From contig BJOX01000372.1 of NCBI GenBank assembly GCA_009731375.1, positions 235,751 through 299,750 on the forward strand: a DNA stretch of 64,000 nt, written 5' to 3'. This document shows, in pieces, positions 24,635-63,962 of this stretch; positions within the stretch are counted from its first letter, which is position 1, and the number at the start of each line of letters is the position of its first letter. The notes below the pieces were generated by a model that was given only the letters and a program-made list of their open reading frames with translations, searched no databases and was not told where the DNA came from. Position numbers and translations under genes: made by a program. Source of the stretch: Paulinella micropora. Its lineage: Eukaryota; Cercozoa; Imbricatea; Euglyphida.

Positions 24635-24864
24635 GACACCGTGATAGCCCAGTGGTCAAGTTCTACCATCTGGGCCCTGTCGCCAGTTCGATTCCCGTCG
24701 GTGCCACCAGTATTTTCATTGAACATACCGGTCCGTCTGGAAGTGTTGGAACTGCCCTTGCGGGGGTGTCATTAGAGCCTATCGTCAATTCTTCGTACTC
24801 CCCTCACGGGTGAGACGATGGAGGCGCATGTGCAGAAATGCATCAGCCATTGACAGAGAAGCAC

Positions 24865-24866
<2 letters not shown>
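24635..24866 (+). mobile_element. SINE subfamily 1, short form
   Basis: Has the tRNA-like head but only one cattgaacataccgg segment instead of two, so it is ~36 bp shorter than 8228-8496. Confidence 0.9.
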
Positions 24867-24954
<88 letters not shown>

Positions 24955-25026
24955 TATTACTATTACTATTATTATTATTATTATTATTATCATCATTATT
25001 ATTATTATTATTAATATTATTATTTA

Positions 25027-25082
<56 letters not shown>

Positions 25083-25119
25083 CATTATTATTATCATTAT
25101 TGTTATTATTATCATCATT

Positions 25120-25150
<31 letters not shown>
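24867..25150. repeat. (ATT)n and (ATC)n tract upstream of the channel gene
   Basis: ATT with ATC and TTATTTAT variants, ending in (ATC)n about 30 bp before the first recognised channel exon. Confidence 0.95.
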
Positions 25151-25153
<3 letters not shown>

Positions 25154-25179
25154 TTGTTTGTTTTTGTTTGTGTGTGTAG

Positions 25180-52777
<27,598 letters not shown>

Positions 52778-52799
52778 GAGGTGGAGACTGTGTGTGTGT

Positions 52800-52830
52800 G
52801 TGAGAGAGAGAGAGAGGAGGGGGGGGGGGG

Positions 52831-52899
<69 letters not shown>

Positions 52900-52930
52900 G
52901 TGTGTGTGTGTGTGAGAGAGAGAGAGAGTA
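52800..52930. repeat. (GA)n and long G-run
   Basis: A ~80-bp near-pure G tract (52817-52898) bordered by GT and GA repeats, 25 bp after the channel stop codon; potentially in the 3' UTR. Confidence 0.93.
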
Positions 52931-55403
52931 GATAGGTGTATATTCCTGATTCGTAAGTACAGTCAGAAATGGTTTCTAGCCTTGCGTCCTCAGCCCATAT
53001 ACTGCTTCTTCCAGCATGGCATTGTGAAGTAGCTCGCTTGAAAGCTCTCCTCAAAGCTCGTCAAGTCAAGCCACGAACTAGGAACTTCTCTAGAATAAGG
53101 AACGACTGCGAGTGCTTCGTTCTGATTACTGCTTCCATTCAAGTGGCAAACTATCCACGTGGAGCGAATCGTTCTGCATAAACCGCGACGATATGTAAGT
53201 GCTAATGCCATCCTTCGAAAGTTCCTTTCGAACGACTTGCTCAGAATTTTCGTATCTCAATTGCTGATCGAGAGAAATGAATTCAACGTCGGGTGATTTT
53301 ACGACTTGCATGTCCAGTATACGCCAACTCTGGTTGTATGCGGCTTGTGCAGTAGCAGGTTGGACGATTCACATCCGAGAGCTTTCTAACTAGCCATGAC
53401 ACAAGTTCGGCACAAGAAAGACACAGCTGAGAACAAAAGTGATGGAAGTCCTGGTCATTCTCAGCCCGATAATAATATTGAATCAAAAGCCTGCGCTGTG
53501 GCTCGTCAGACACTTCTTGATGTTACTGCGGGCATTCAAGTGGCAAAGTATCCAACTTTGACCTCATCGTTCTCCATCCATATGAGTAATGTGACAGTTC
53601 TCAAGCCATCAGTTGAAAGCTCAGGACATGAGCTTTCCAACGGTGTGCTCTGTATTTTTGTGTATCAAATATTGAGTGAGAACCATGAGTTCAAAAGTTG
53701 GGCTGTTTTGCCATTTGAATGTTCATAGTAATAAGAGCTTTTCAAACGAGCTTCTATCTAAGTACCAACAAGCAGAATCGGCTGAGAACGAAGCGCTTGA
53801 TAGATTTTTGGACAATCCCGAACAATCTAATATTATGTATCTATCTACCTATCTACTTGAGTGTTGGTTTTGAGGCAAGGCTAGATTTGATAGAAAATAT
53901 TAATATCAATTCTTGCTGAGAAAGCCATATGTAGTTAGCTCCTTATCAAAATGCTAATAAAGTTTTGCTTTCTATTTTTTTTTGTGAAATATAATATTTC
54001 AATATTGAACTTTAATGTGGCAAAAGGATTTTATATGAAATTTAGTGCAAGACGTTCAAAACCTACCTCAAACATCAACCTCAAAAATTTCATGTTCAAG
54101 CCGGCCCCAATATTTTTGAGCCTGCGTGAAGTTTCACGATTGCCTAGGAAATTCTACGGGTTTTTTTGTTGAGCCGCCTGGGGAAATAACATTGGAAAAA
54201 TTGTGCCAGTCAGAGGATCCGAACAGATATTAATAACTAGTTTCTGATGTGTAAGGAACATATAATGAATGAAGAACGTAGGGATGTACATAACTAAAAT
54301 CGACCCACTGGAAATTAAATAAAAGTATTTAGGCCTTGCGTGCGGTGCTAAAACTAAGAGAAATAGCTATTGAAGAGCTTCAGAGAGTGAAAACTCCGGT
54401 CGGTAGGTCAAAAAAACAGTCATTTCTTGAATTTTGGCTTTTTTGGCCTGTGAGGATGGCAGAAACACGATCGGTATGTACATATGAGCCGGACGGAAGC
54501 GGCGGTGGGCTAGCCAGATCGGCTGGGATCTGGAGAAGAGTGAAACACTAATTTCAAGTCAATGCAGCATTTCTGTGTGGTGAGCGGGCCTTGTTTTGGG
54601 CAAGTTTAGGATTTGAAAAAGCGATTTTTCAATTTTTAGATCGTGAGATGAAGCTGTTGAGTAGTTGGGATGAGGATGTTGAAAGTATTTATCGAAGCGC
54701 AAGTATCAAGGCTTTAATATCTTACTAAATACAGATAGCTGAGCGGCCATCACTTTACTATTTTTTCTGGCTGATTGCCTTGAAACGTAACGGTCATATT
54801 TCAAAATTATGCTCCAAGCAGCGGCCCTGTTGATCAACGCTCTGCTGTCTCATGAGTGAATTGCTGCTAAAAACACAGACTAGGGCAATGGATAAAGCTG
54901 GAAAAGCAAGCGCAGCTATATTAAAAATCAGCAAGGCTGTCCTGTGGCACTTGACTTGAGGTGGCTCAGCAGCCTAGCAAAAATAGTGAATTTCCTACCC
55001 AAAAGACAAGGACGTAAGTAACCTATCACAGCCAGGCCGAACCACAAATACATCGAAATCAATTACAAAAAGATGTTTAAAGGTGATACAGAAAGCCATG
55101 GGTTGCTATGAGGTGGTTATGTAAGATGTTTTTCAACAGCATGAAAGAGATCTTAAGGAGATTTTTTCCCAAGAGCAGTCTCAGTTAATTTCGGAATATT
55201 TGATCATTGCGATGTCATTAGGTGGTTTGAAAACGCTCTAAAACAAGCAGAAAACATGAAATTGATTATGCTACTTATAAATCAGGCTATTGGAACACAG
55301 CAAAAGCTTTTCCCTTGGTTCCCACATGATAGCCTATCTTGGAATAAATTACGTGGAGGGCTGAAAAATAAAAACCGATGCTGACAGTATTACCTGCCAA
55401 AAT
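52931..55403. other. 2.5 kb without a recognisable gene
   Basis: Non-repetitive, AT-rich sequence. Only short open frames are present. Segments such as ttcaagtggcaaa recur loosely (53138, 53535), hinting at an old degenerate repeat. The 3' UTR of the channel gene may lie in its left part. Confidence 0.5.
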
Positions 55404-55618
55404 GCGTCATTTCACAAATAACCATATCAGACAGAGTGGGCCGGTAGGGACAATCAATTGAATTCACTTGCAGAGTTTCTCTGCGCAAATAAAGAAGCGG
55501 GAACTATTGTTCCCGGTCGAAAATTTGAAGATTAGAACAACAATCCTGTCCCTCTCAGATTTGCATTTTTTGTTTTATACAAAAGTGCTTTTAGTTTGGG
55601 TTTTAGGAAAGGCAAGAA
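55404..55618 (+). repeat. Split direct repeat A1
   Basis: 215 bp from gcgtcatttcacaaata to aggaaaggcaagaa; repeats as A2 at 62079-62293 with only a few substitutions. Confidence 0.92.
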
Positions 55619-56868
55619 ATCCATGTCAAGCGAGAAACCCAAGCGAGTCAAGAAGCTTTCAGCAAAGAAGAGGCGCGCCGAGGAAGATGCTAGCGACGAC
55701 GACCACGACTACCAAGGAGGAGGAGATCACAGCGCGGCTGGAGGAAGTGCGAGTGTGTCTGGCAGCTCTGCATCTACGACCAGCCCTACCGCAGCGACAG
55801 GCGCCGGCGCCAGCAATGACCAACCTCTCGGGAGCGCAGCCAACTGTGTTACAGCAGCAGCAGCAGCAGCACTGGTAACACTCACGCACCGTCACCAGCA
55901 TCATCATCATCGTCATTCATCGGCGGGGCTGTGGCACCGACATTACAACAACAACAAGACGCACTGTGAGCAGCGGGCCTGGGCAGTCTCGGGGGCCACA
56001 TCAACACTTATCCATCGAATCCCCCGAAGGCACGCCCACTTACGAGCGACGACTTGGGAAAGGTGGTGCAGCTACTGCAGGCAGGGATCAACTCTACCTT
56101 CTTCGACCAGACCAACCGGCTATCCGAGCAAGTTAACGCCATGATCCACCAAGCGAAGCAAGAGACGGGGCAACGTGATGCGAAGCTCATCGAGAAGCCC
56201 GTGCACCGACGCTACTTCCGAGGGGGGAAGATCATCATGACGATACTGGAGAGTAATGTGTACAAGAGTGAGCAAGAGCGGCTGACGGATGCAAGCGCAA
56301 TGGCCACCGCACTGGCTACCCTGGCAATGACATAGGTGTGCCGACGCCTCTCTCCGCGGAAGACGCAGAGCAAAAGTTCCTGCAGGCAGCGAAGCGGCTG
56401 CGGATCGCGGGGGACATCGCCGCCTACTGCGAACCTATCCGGGCACACACGTCGATGAGCGCCGCGCACCCCTACGGCAGCCAAGGCAAGGGGTTGTGCC
56501 GCATATGCTACTCTCCGCAACACTGGGCCAAGGACTGCCCACAGCGAGGCAATGCCAACGGCGCGGCTACCGGCAACACCGCAGCACACCAGAGCACTGC
56601 GACGGTACCAACGCTGGCGTGGCAAGGCGTCCCTGGCTACACAGTCCCACCAACCGGGCCGCAGCAGCCAATTCAATGCGCGATCCCGCCACAGCAACCA
56701 CAAAACCCGACAGGGTACATAACCGTCACCCCAACAGTGCCCCCACCATACATACCATCTAGTGCTCGCACATATGTATCCTGCACCCATTGCCACAAGC
56801 GCGGGCACACCGCAGAAAGCTGTTGGACACTGATCCCACATCAACGCCCTCAGCGCACTACCAACTGA
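55596..56868 (+). pseudogene. DIRS gag-like protein, frameshifted, two zinc knuckles
   Basis: Three frames are needed. The first (55596-56144) starts Lys-rich (KPKRVKKLSAKKRRAEED) and low in complexity. A second (to the TAG at 56333) carries a helical region (VVQLLQAGINSTFFDQTNRL). A third (56338-56868) has C-R-I-C-x4-H-x4-C (CRICYSPQHWAKDC) and C-T-H-C-x4-H-x4-C (CTHCHKRGHTAESC). CCHC knuckles bind nucleic acid in gag proteins. Whether frameshifts are mutations or hidden introns cannot be settled here. Confidence 0.65.
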
Positions 56869-57122
56869 ACACTCAATCACAACTCACGAACACACATACA
56901 TCTTGCACATCTGCACTAGCGATACTTGTAAACGTTGTCGAGTTTGAGTCACATGCACCCGCATCAGAAAACAGTACATATGCATTAAATATATGTTACT
57001 CTTAGTCTTCTTTATGTGTATTTCGAAATATATTATACGGTCGGACTCGCACGGCAACACGCAACCGGTTTAAATATGACTAGTCAAACAACGACGGCAA
57101 CACGCCTGAAAGTAATGTAAAA

Positions 57123-59228
57123 GTGCAACGAACATGCAACAGTTTAATACGGCATTACCACTGCTTTCCCAAACACCAACTCAGTCACTATTTAGTAGTA
57201 AAACCATTATCTCTTACTGTGACTGGCAGACACTCACGCCCAAAACTTGTCGGCAAGATCTCAGATTTTCTACCGAAAACTGCGCCGAAATCAAAAATAT
57301 TCAAAGACTATGCGGGGATCATGCAGTGCGTTTGGTGCAAAAAGACCGGACATCTAGCATACTTCTGCCCGTCGCGACAAACGATACCACAGGAGGAAAT
57401 CTCATATGTGATTGAACTCCTACGATCATCTACAATCGACGTCCAAAGCTATGCATCTTTCACTTTGGAGCAAGCACATGAACGGCTCAAGACCTTGGGT
57501 GAAAATTTTAATCGTGGCAACCCATGGGCTGACTCCACGGACTCAGCACACGCTATCAAGGCAAAGCTCGGATACTGGAAAGCGCTTGGGACCGACCCCG
57601 TAGTACTGTAGTGGCTAGCGTATGGGGTCGAGCTGACATTCGAACGCACACCGCCGGCCACAGATTTCGTAAATCATCCGTCATATTTTGAGCACCTGGC
57701 ATTTGTCAACGAACAAATCAACGATATGGTCGCGCGGGGGGACGCAGTGGAAGTAAACGAAGATGACTGCATCATGATCGAACCACTACAAGTGCTCGCG
57801 GACCCGGCAGGGATTAAGAAAACAAAGCTCTGCACCGACAAACGTTTCAGCAACTCGTTCCAAGCAAAAGCTCCATTCACCATGGAGACTTTAGAAAAAG
57901 ACACACAAATGGTACTGGACGGAGACGCGGGTACAAAGCTGTTCGTGGTGGACCTCAAGCGGGCTTTCTACTCAATACCTCTTTCAAGACAAAGCAGACC
58001 TTACTCGTCGTTCCGACACAACGGCAAGACGTACCAGAACACCACACTACTCTACGGCTTCTGCACAGCGCCATTCTGGTTTGGAAAGACGATGCGCGCG
58101 GTGGTGCGACTGCTACGAGCCTTGAACATACCTTGTATGCAATACGCTGACGACTTCCTGTTCGCAATCAAACTAGCCAGGACTCACGACTGCATACCGG
58201 CGTTCGTGAAGGCACTCTTCAGCCTCTTAGGCCTCCCCCTCTCGGAGAAGACGTGCTGGGAGCAGGCAGATGAAGTCCAATACTTGCGCTACATCATCAA
58301 CAGCAAAGAAGGCTGGATCGGGGTACCGGAGGAAAAAAGGTTGAAGCTACTGCGCTCAATCCTCCAGCTACTAAGCGACGTTCACTCGGCTCACGGAGCG
58401 TCAGTCAAACAGCTACACTCGACTGCTGCTTCGATCATCGCGTTGAAACTAGCGCTTCAGAACGCAATGCTGTTCACGCGAGTCACGCTGGCAACAGTCG
58501 TGCACTGCAAGAGGATCGAACCGGATACCATTTGCACCTCAACAGGGTCGGAGCTCAGTGAAGAACTCCAATACTGGCTCCACATTCTGCGAGACCCGCT
58601 GAAATGCAAACGAGCTATCTTCCAGGCACGGACGGACATCGAGCTGAGGCTCGACGCGGGGGAATTTGCAGTAGGTGGCCACGTACTAAACATGGACGTG
58701 ACTATACCATTGCCCACCGAACTCATCGGCACCTCTTCCACCCACAGAGAGCTCTGGGCAGCCACAGTGGTCTCACTACACTTCAGGCACATTTTGAGTA
58801 ATCGCAAAACCGTGCTCACGGTCTTCGATTCAGTCAACGCTGTAATAGACTTACAGCAAGGCGACTCACGAAAATGCACACACTTCACGCAGTTATGCAA
58901 AATGATTGACGATGTATACACGCAGCGGCTCAACATCAAAAACAAACTCTGGGGATGGGTGGAACGCTCACGTAACACAAGGGCAGACGCGAACTCAAAG
59001 GCACTGACTGCCGGCTTGACTAGCTTGACTGTCCACCCGGATATCATAAAGGCAATCACCCACCGCATAACGATCAGAGACGTGTGGGCACCGAACTTCG
59101 GGCAGATAGGACAGTCAATCCTTCTCGCATTGAAAGAACGCAAGCGAGTTGCGTTTGTGATGCCCAAATGGCAGGGAAGACCTTGGTGGCCACAAGTGCT
59201 TGAACACGCGAGGGATTCATTTCCATGA
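57123..59228 (+). pseudogene. DIRS RT-RNase H polyprotein with in-frame TAG
   Basis: One frame from 57123 to TGA at 59226, broken only by TAG at 57609-57611. Before the TAG: a third CCHC knuckle (CVWCKKTGHLAYFC). After it: the DIRS RT N-terminal motif (WLAYGVELTFERTPP, FVNHPSYFEH), then, numbering from the ATG at 57726, VVDLKRAF with catalytic Asp near 76, YGFCTAPFWFGKTM, YADD at 140-143, and an RNase H region with HREL, VFDSVNAVIDLQQGDS and a late NTRADANSKA. DIRS RTs normally run without a break through this site, so the TAG is a mutation or is read through. No protease or methylase domain recognised. Confidence 0.88.
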
Positions 59229-59420
59229 CCACCCGCGGCGTACACGCTAGCACCAACATGGCCCACACACCCGCTACATATACATAGACCTCAGTGGCAC
59301 ATGCTTGCAGTCTTATTTAACTTTGCTAATTAAATTTGTTTTCTTACTACATGCCACGTCGTACTTAACGACGCTGACATAGCAATATGTGCAAGCCAAG
59401 GCAAGAAAAGACAGTCAAGG

Positions 59421-60332
59421 ATGGACGCATATGCATCCTCACGCAAGCAATTCATCAATTGGTGCATCGCACACAACCAAATATGCTTTCCGGCCACAGC
59501 GGAGACGGTCGCTCACTACCTGAGACACATGTGCGAAAGCGGCTATGCAGATAGTACAATCAAAGGGCACTTCGCCGCTATTAAGGCGCAGTACGCACTA
59601 CTGCCCTACTGCGACCCCACCGATAGCCCATTGGTGCAAATGGCAAAGGAAAGAGCAGTGGCAGAAGCCCCGCAGGGCAAGGAAGGCAAATACCCACTGT
59701 TGAGGGACGATTTACTCAAGATCCTCCAACTGCCTCTTAATGATTGGAGAGACAGCAGAAACAGCACCATGATTTTGCTGCAATGGATCTCTATGACACG
59801 AGTGGGCAATATCACTTCACTAAAGGTGGAGAATATATTGTTTCACACGACTACAATAAACAACAGCCCATGTGAATACATGGTACTCCGGCTAAGGCAT
59901 CTCAAGAACGATAAAGGTGAGAAGCTAGTGTACGTCGGTCAAGGCACAGAAACATTTTGCGCTGTTAAATGGGTTCGAGCATACTTGCAGCCTATGAAGG
60001 ACTTATTTCGCGGTTCACTCACAGACAGTTCACCTCTCTTCTTCAAAATTGAGGGAAATAGTCTGGAGCACTTAAGCAGCAAAACACCGTTCAGTATTCT
60101 GAAAGAGAAAGTGGCACTCATCGGATTGGATCCAGCTATCTACGCGTCACATTCCAATAGAATCGGCTCGGCTACAGAGGCGGAAAGATTGGGAATGAAA
60201 CTATACGCAATCAGGAGGCAAGGATTGTGGTCAGATAAAAGTACATGTGTGTTCAAATATGTGCGCGACATCAGCTTAGAAAACAAACTGGCCATTACGA
60301 GCGTCTTGCAGGCAGGAGTCAAAATCGCTTAG
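59421..60332 (+). CDS. Tyrosine recombinase of the DIRS element
   Basis: 303 codons, TAG stop. N-terminal SAM-like DNA-binding half (AYASSRKQFINWCIAHNQIC ... ESGYADSTIKGHFAAIKAQY) and a C-terminal catalytic half with R127 (MTRVGNI), H244-x-x-R247 (HSNRIGSAT), W270 and Y280 (CVFKYVR): the R-H-R-Y set of tyrosine recombinases. In DIRS elements this enzyme inserts a circular DNA copy without target-site duplication, instead of a DDE integrase. All catalytic residues are present, so the frame looks functional. It lies 190 bp after the RT stop, in the same orientation. Confidence 0.93.
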   Translation: MDAYASSRKQFINWCIAHNQICFPATAETVAHYLRHMCESGYADSTIKGHFAAIKAQYALLPYCDPTDSPLVQMAKERAVAEAPQGKEGKYPLLRDDLLKILQLPLNDWRDSRNSTMILLQWISMTRVGNITSLKVENILFHTTTINNSPCEYMVLRLRHLKNDKGEKLVYVGQGTETFCAVKWVRAYLQPMKDLFRGSLTDSSPLFFKIEGNSLEHLSSKTPFSILKEKVALIGLDPAIYASHSNRIGSATEAERLGMKLYAIRRQGLWSDKSTCVFKYVRDISLENKLAITSVLQAGVKIA

Positions 60333-60504
60333 ATACTTCTTGGTTATCATAAGAAATATGCTCAAATACAATCTACACCACCGTTCGATGATGGTGTATG
60401 CTATGGTTTACCAGATAAGTAACTGACGCTCGCTTATTGAAATCGATTCCCATGCTGTACTAGAATGCGATTTAACTTACGAAATACACTTACTGAACCG
60501 TTAT

Positions 60505-61041
60505 TAGCGTATCGTATCGTATCGTATCGTATCGCATCATATCGTATCATATCGTATCGTATCGTATCGTATCCTATCGTATCGTATCGTATCGTATCGT
60601 ATCGTATCATACCGCACCGTATCGTATCGTATCGTATCGTATCGTCTCGTCTCGTCTCGTCTCATATCGTATCGTATCGTATCGTATCGTATCATATCGT
60701 ATCGTATCGTATCGTATCGCATCGTATCGCATCGTATCGTATCGTATCGTATCGTATCGTACCGTGTCGTACCGTATCGTATCGTATCGTATCGTATCGT
60801 ATAGTAGTCTCGTCTCGCCTCGTCTCGTATCGTCTCGTATCGTATCGTATCGTATCGTGTCATATCGTATCGTATCGTATCGTATCGTATCGTATCGTAT
60901 CGTATCGTACCGTATCGTATCGTATCGTACCGTATCGTATCGTATCATATCATATCGTATCGTATCGTATCGTATCGTATCGTATCGTATCGCATCATAT
61001 CGTATCGCATCGTATCGTATCGTATCGTATCGTATCGTATC
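60505..61041. repeat. (ATCGT)n pentanucleotide satellite inside the DIRS element
   Basis: About 105 units of TATCG with rare variants (CATCG, CTCGT, ACCGT). It lies between the recombinase gene and B1. Confidence 0.96.
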
Positions 61042-61998
61042 GTAATGTTAGTCAAGAGAAATGATGTATTTAACCGAGATATGCAGTGATAAATTCATGT
61101 CACATAATATGACTACAGTAACAAGTCCGCGTAATAGCACTCAATATCGGTCACATAACAATATAGTTCGTCATAATATATACAGACATGCAGACGTAAT
61201 ATATGCAGTGAACAGAGCAATCTTACAGAAATAATTCCAGAATAGCCCAACGTGTACAGTACGACTGCACCAGGGTTTAGTAAGAAATCTAACGCTCAAA
61301 ATGCATACAGGAACAGCATCGGACAAAAACGACACAACCACCACCTCACATATATGAGAGACTCAACACACTAAATTTAAAGTCGATAACATAACTTGTA
61401 ATTACACCACTTTCTTCACTGCCAAAACGATATCAATGAAATACTCATCGATTCCAGATACACTACAATGGATTACAAGACTATTTACGGGAATAGACAT
61501 ACAAAACACTTACACCACACACATCTACTAGGACATAAAGCTGACCAACAAGAAAAATCTCGACAACAATAAGGATAAAAACATACAGAGACTAATGTTT
61601 GCGTACGGGAAAAAGGACAAACGGTACGAACGCGCAGAATACAGGCATAGAAACGAAGATACATCGATAATCAGATTTGCTATCCGTCCATATAAGTGCT
61701 GTTTTAGTTTCGGGGCATTACACACGTTGCAAATCTACTTACTCACAATTTAGGATCTTATCGTGGACAGAAAGAATGCATCATGGACTATGCCAAAGCA
61801 CAAGCAAAAATAATGTTTTTCAGCAGCAAACAGCTCGATGAGTCTTTGCCTAATTTCTAGTCAGCATAAAAAATTTCCAGTTGAACCCAAAAATGCAATT
61901 TTTGAGGGAATATAGGCAATTTGGCGGCATTTTTCCAAGCCTGGCAGGGAAAAATGGCATTACCAAAATTTTTTTTTCCAGAGAGAGGTCTTTTTCGC
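61042..61998 (+). other. DIRS 3' internal region without a gene
   Basis: AT-rich; only short open frames. Bounded left by the ATCGT satellite and right by repeat B1. Confidence 0.6.
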
Positions 61999-62293
61999 GA
62001 CCTAGGAGAGAGGGGAGAGAGCTCATGGGATGTATGGTATGTTATGAAATGAAGTTTTTGCAAGCTTGCGCAGCAAAAGCGTCATTTCACAAATAGCCAT
62101 ATCAGACAGAGTGGGCCGGTAGGGACAATCAATTGATTTCACTTGCAGAGTTTCTCTGCGCAAATAAAGAAGCGGGAACTATTGTTCCCGCTCGAAAATT
62201 TGGAGATTAGAACAACAATTCTGTCTCTCTCAGATTTGCATTTTTTGTTTTATAGAAAAGTGCTTTTAGTTTGGGTTTTAGGAAAGGCAAGAA
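61999..62293 (+). repeat. Split direct repeats B1 and A2, abutting
   Basis: B1 (gacctaggagagagg ... cagcaaaagcg) runs straight into A2 (gcgtcatttcacaaata ...), sharing GCG at 62079-62081. Confidence 0.92.
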
Positions 62294-62465
62294 CCCCACC
62301 CACCCACCCATTTACATGATGTCTTCTCGCTTGGGGGCGGTGAGTGAGGGATGATAAATTATTCACATCTACACACATCCACACACATCTCGCACAATTT
62401 TGCACATAATGCTTCTCATCTCATGCACAATCACGCATATTCCATGCACAGTATCTTGCACAATC

Positions 62466-62571
62466 TAGGTCTTTGTGCTTAAACACACAAGACCTAGGAG
62501 AGAGGAGAGAGCTCATGGGATGTATGGTATGTTGTGAAGTGAAGTTTTTGCAAGCTTGCGCAGCAAAAGCG
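62466..62571 (+). repeat. Split direct repeat B2 with a preceding hairpin
   Basis: 62491-62571 matches B1 and ends cagcaaaagcg. Just before it, ctaggtctttgtg and cacacaagacctag form an imperfect inverted repeat around cttaaa. B1 has a shorter form of it (aggtcttttt ... gacct). Confidence 0.85.
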
Positions 62572-63078
62572 GTATTATTCAGTAAGGTTAAGCATAAACC
62601 CGACGATTGATATATGCTTAACATGATATTGAAGCAATGAGAAGTCTTTCTTGGAAGCTGGAGGCAGTCGGGCTTGGGAAAAATCCCGAAATTCCTTCGA
62701 AAATCCTAAAGGAATCCCAGAGTCCCGGACCAACCCCGACCTCACCAATCACTACAAACTCGTGCCGCTTGCGGAGCCGCACTGCAACTCAGCTCAAAAA
62801 GAAAGAATTGTCGAGAAATCATAACTTGGGAGGCTGTCGGACTTGGGAAAATAATCTAAAATTCTTGCAACCCTAGTGGCAAAGCATCAAGAACCGGAAC
62901 GGCCCCGACCACACCAAGCGCTACAAGCGAGAACTTCCTGCTCGCCTTGGGCGATAAAGCAAGAATACAGAACGAATCGATAAGAATATATGACCTGGAA
63001 GGCACTTCGACTTGCGGAATAGCGTAAAAGAACAGTAGCACACAAGAGGAGGAGAAAGAATAGGACTAAGAGGAGAGG
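62572..63078. repeat. Diverged ~180-bp tandem segment
   Basis: ggcttgggaaaa... and ggacttgggaaaataa... restart about 180 bp apart (62670, 62836), with ccccgacc(t/a)cacca in each. No gene. Confidence 0.55.
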
Positions 63079-63432
63079 AGATGGAGGAACAGGAGGAGGA
63101 GCAGGAGGAGGAGCAGCAGAATCAGGAACAGGAGGAGGAGCGGAAGGAGGAGCGGAAGGAGGAGCAAGAGGAGGAGCAAGAGGAGGAGGAGGAGGAAGAA
63201 GAAGAAGAAGAAGAAGAAGAAGAAGAAGAATCAAGAAGAAGAATCAAGAAGAAGAAGAATCAAGAAGAAGAAGAATTAAGAAGAAGAAGAATTAAGAAGA
63301 AGAAGAGGAAGAAAAAGAAGAGGAAGAAGATGAAGAAGAAGAAGAAGGAGGAGGAGGAGGAGGAGAAGGAGGAGGAGGAGGAGGAGAGGAGGAGAAGGAG
63401 GAGAAGGAGGAGAAGTAGTAGTAGTAGTAGTA

Positions 63433-63469
<37 letters not shown>

Positions 63470-63487
63470 AAAAAGAAGAAGAAGAAG
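63079..63487. repeat. Purine-only (GAG)n/(GAA)n tract with (GTA)n
   Basis: About 330 bp of almost pure purine on the plus strand, then (GTA)n at 63414-63470. It could form triplex DNA. Open as a Glu/Arg/Lys-rich frame but not recognisable as a protein. Confidence 0.93.
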
Positions 63488-63699
63488 GTGGTATGTATGT
63501 ATGTATGTACTTATTTATTTATACATCAATACATCAATACATCAACACGTACATACATACATACATACATGCATACATACATGAATACATGCATGCAAAT
63601 GCATGCATGCATACATACATACATACATACATACATGGCATGCATACATGTACATGCATGCATGCCATACATACATGCATACATGAATACATGCATACA

Positions 63700-63733
<34 letters not shown>

Positions 63734-63903
63734 CATATACATACATGGATACATGCATGCATGGATGCATACATACATACATACATACATACATTACATA
63801 CATAACATACATACATACATACATACATACATACATACACTCACACACACATACACTCACACACCCACACACATGACATACATACATACATACATACACT
63901 CAC

Positions 63904-63962
<59 letters not shown>

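Larger units (their letters stand above)
55404..62571 (+). mobile_element. DIRS-order tyrosine-recombinase retrotransposon with split direct repeats
   Basis: About 7.2 kb. Order: A1 (55404-55618), gag-like frames with zinc knuckles, RT-RNase H, tyrosine recombinase, (ATCGT)n satellite, B1 (61999-62080), A2 (62079-62293), B2 (62491-62571). A1 and A2 are each 215 bp and nearly identical; B1 and B2 are each ~80 bp. The A1 ... B1A2 ... B2 order is the split-direct-repeat layout of PAT- and Ngaro-type DIRS elements. The bases GCG occur at the left end, the B1-A2 junction and the right end, as expected for a recombination core in a circular intermediate. Gag is frameshifted and the RT frame has one TAG, so this copy may be inactive; the recombinase frame is intact. 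Confidence 0.9.

Noticed and set aside
63081-63584. Glu/Lys/Arg-rich protein gene
   Set aside because: It is a translation of purine-only GAG/GAA repeats that runs on into (GTA)n and (TACA)n.
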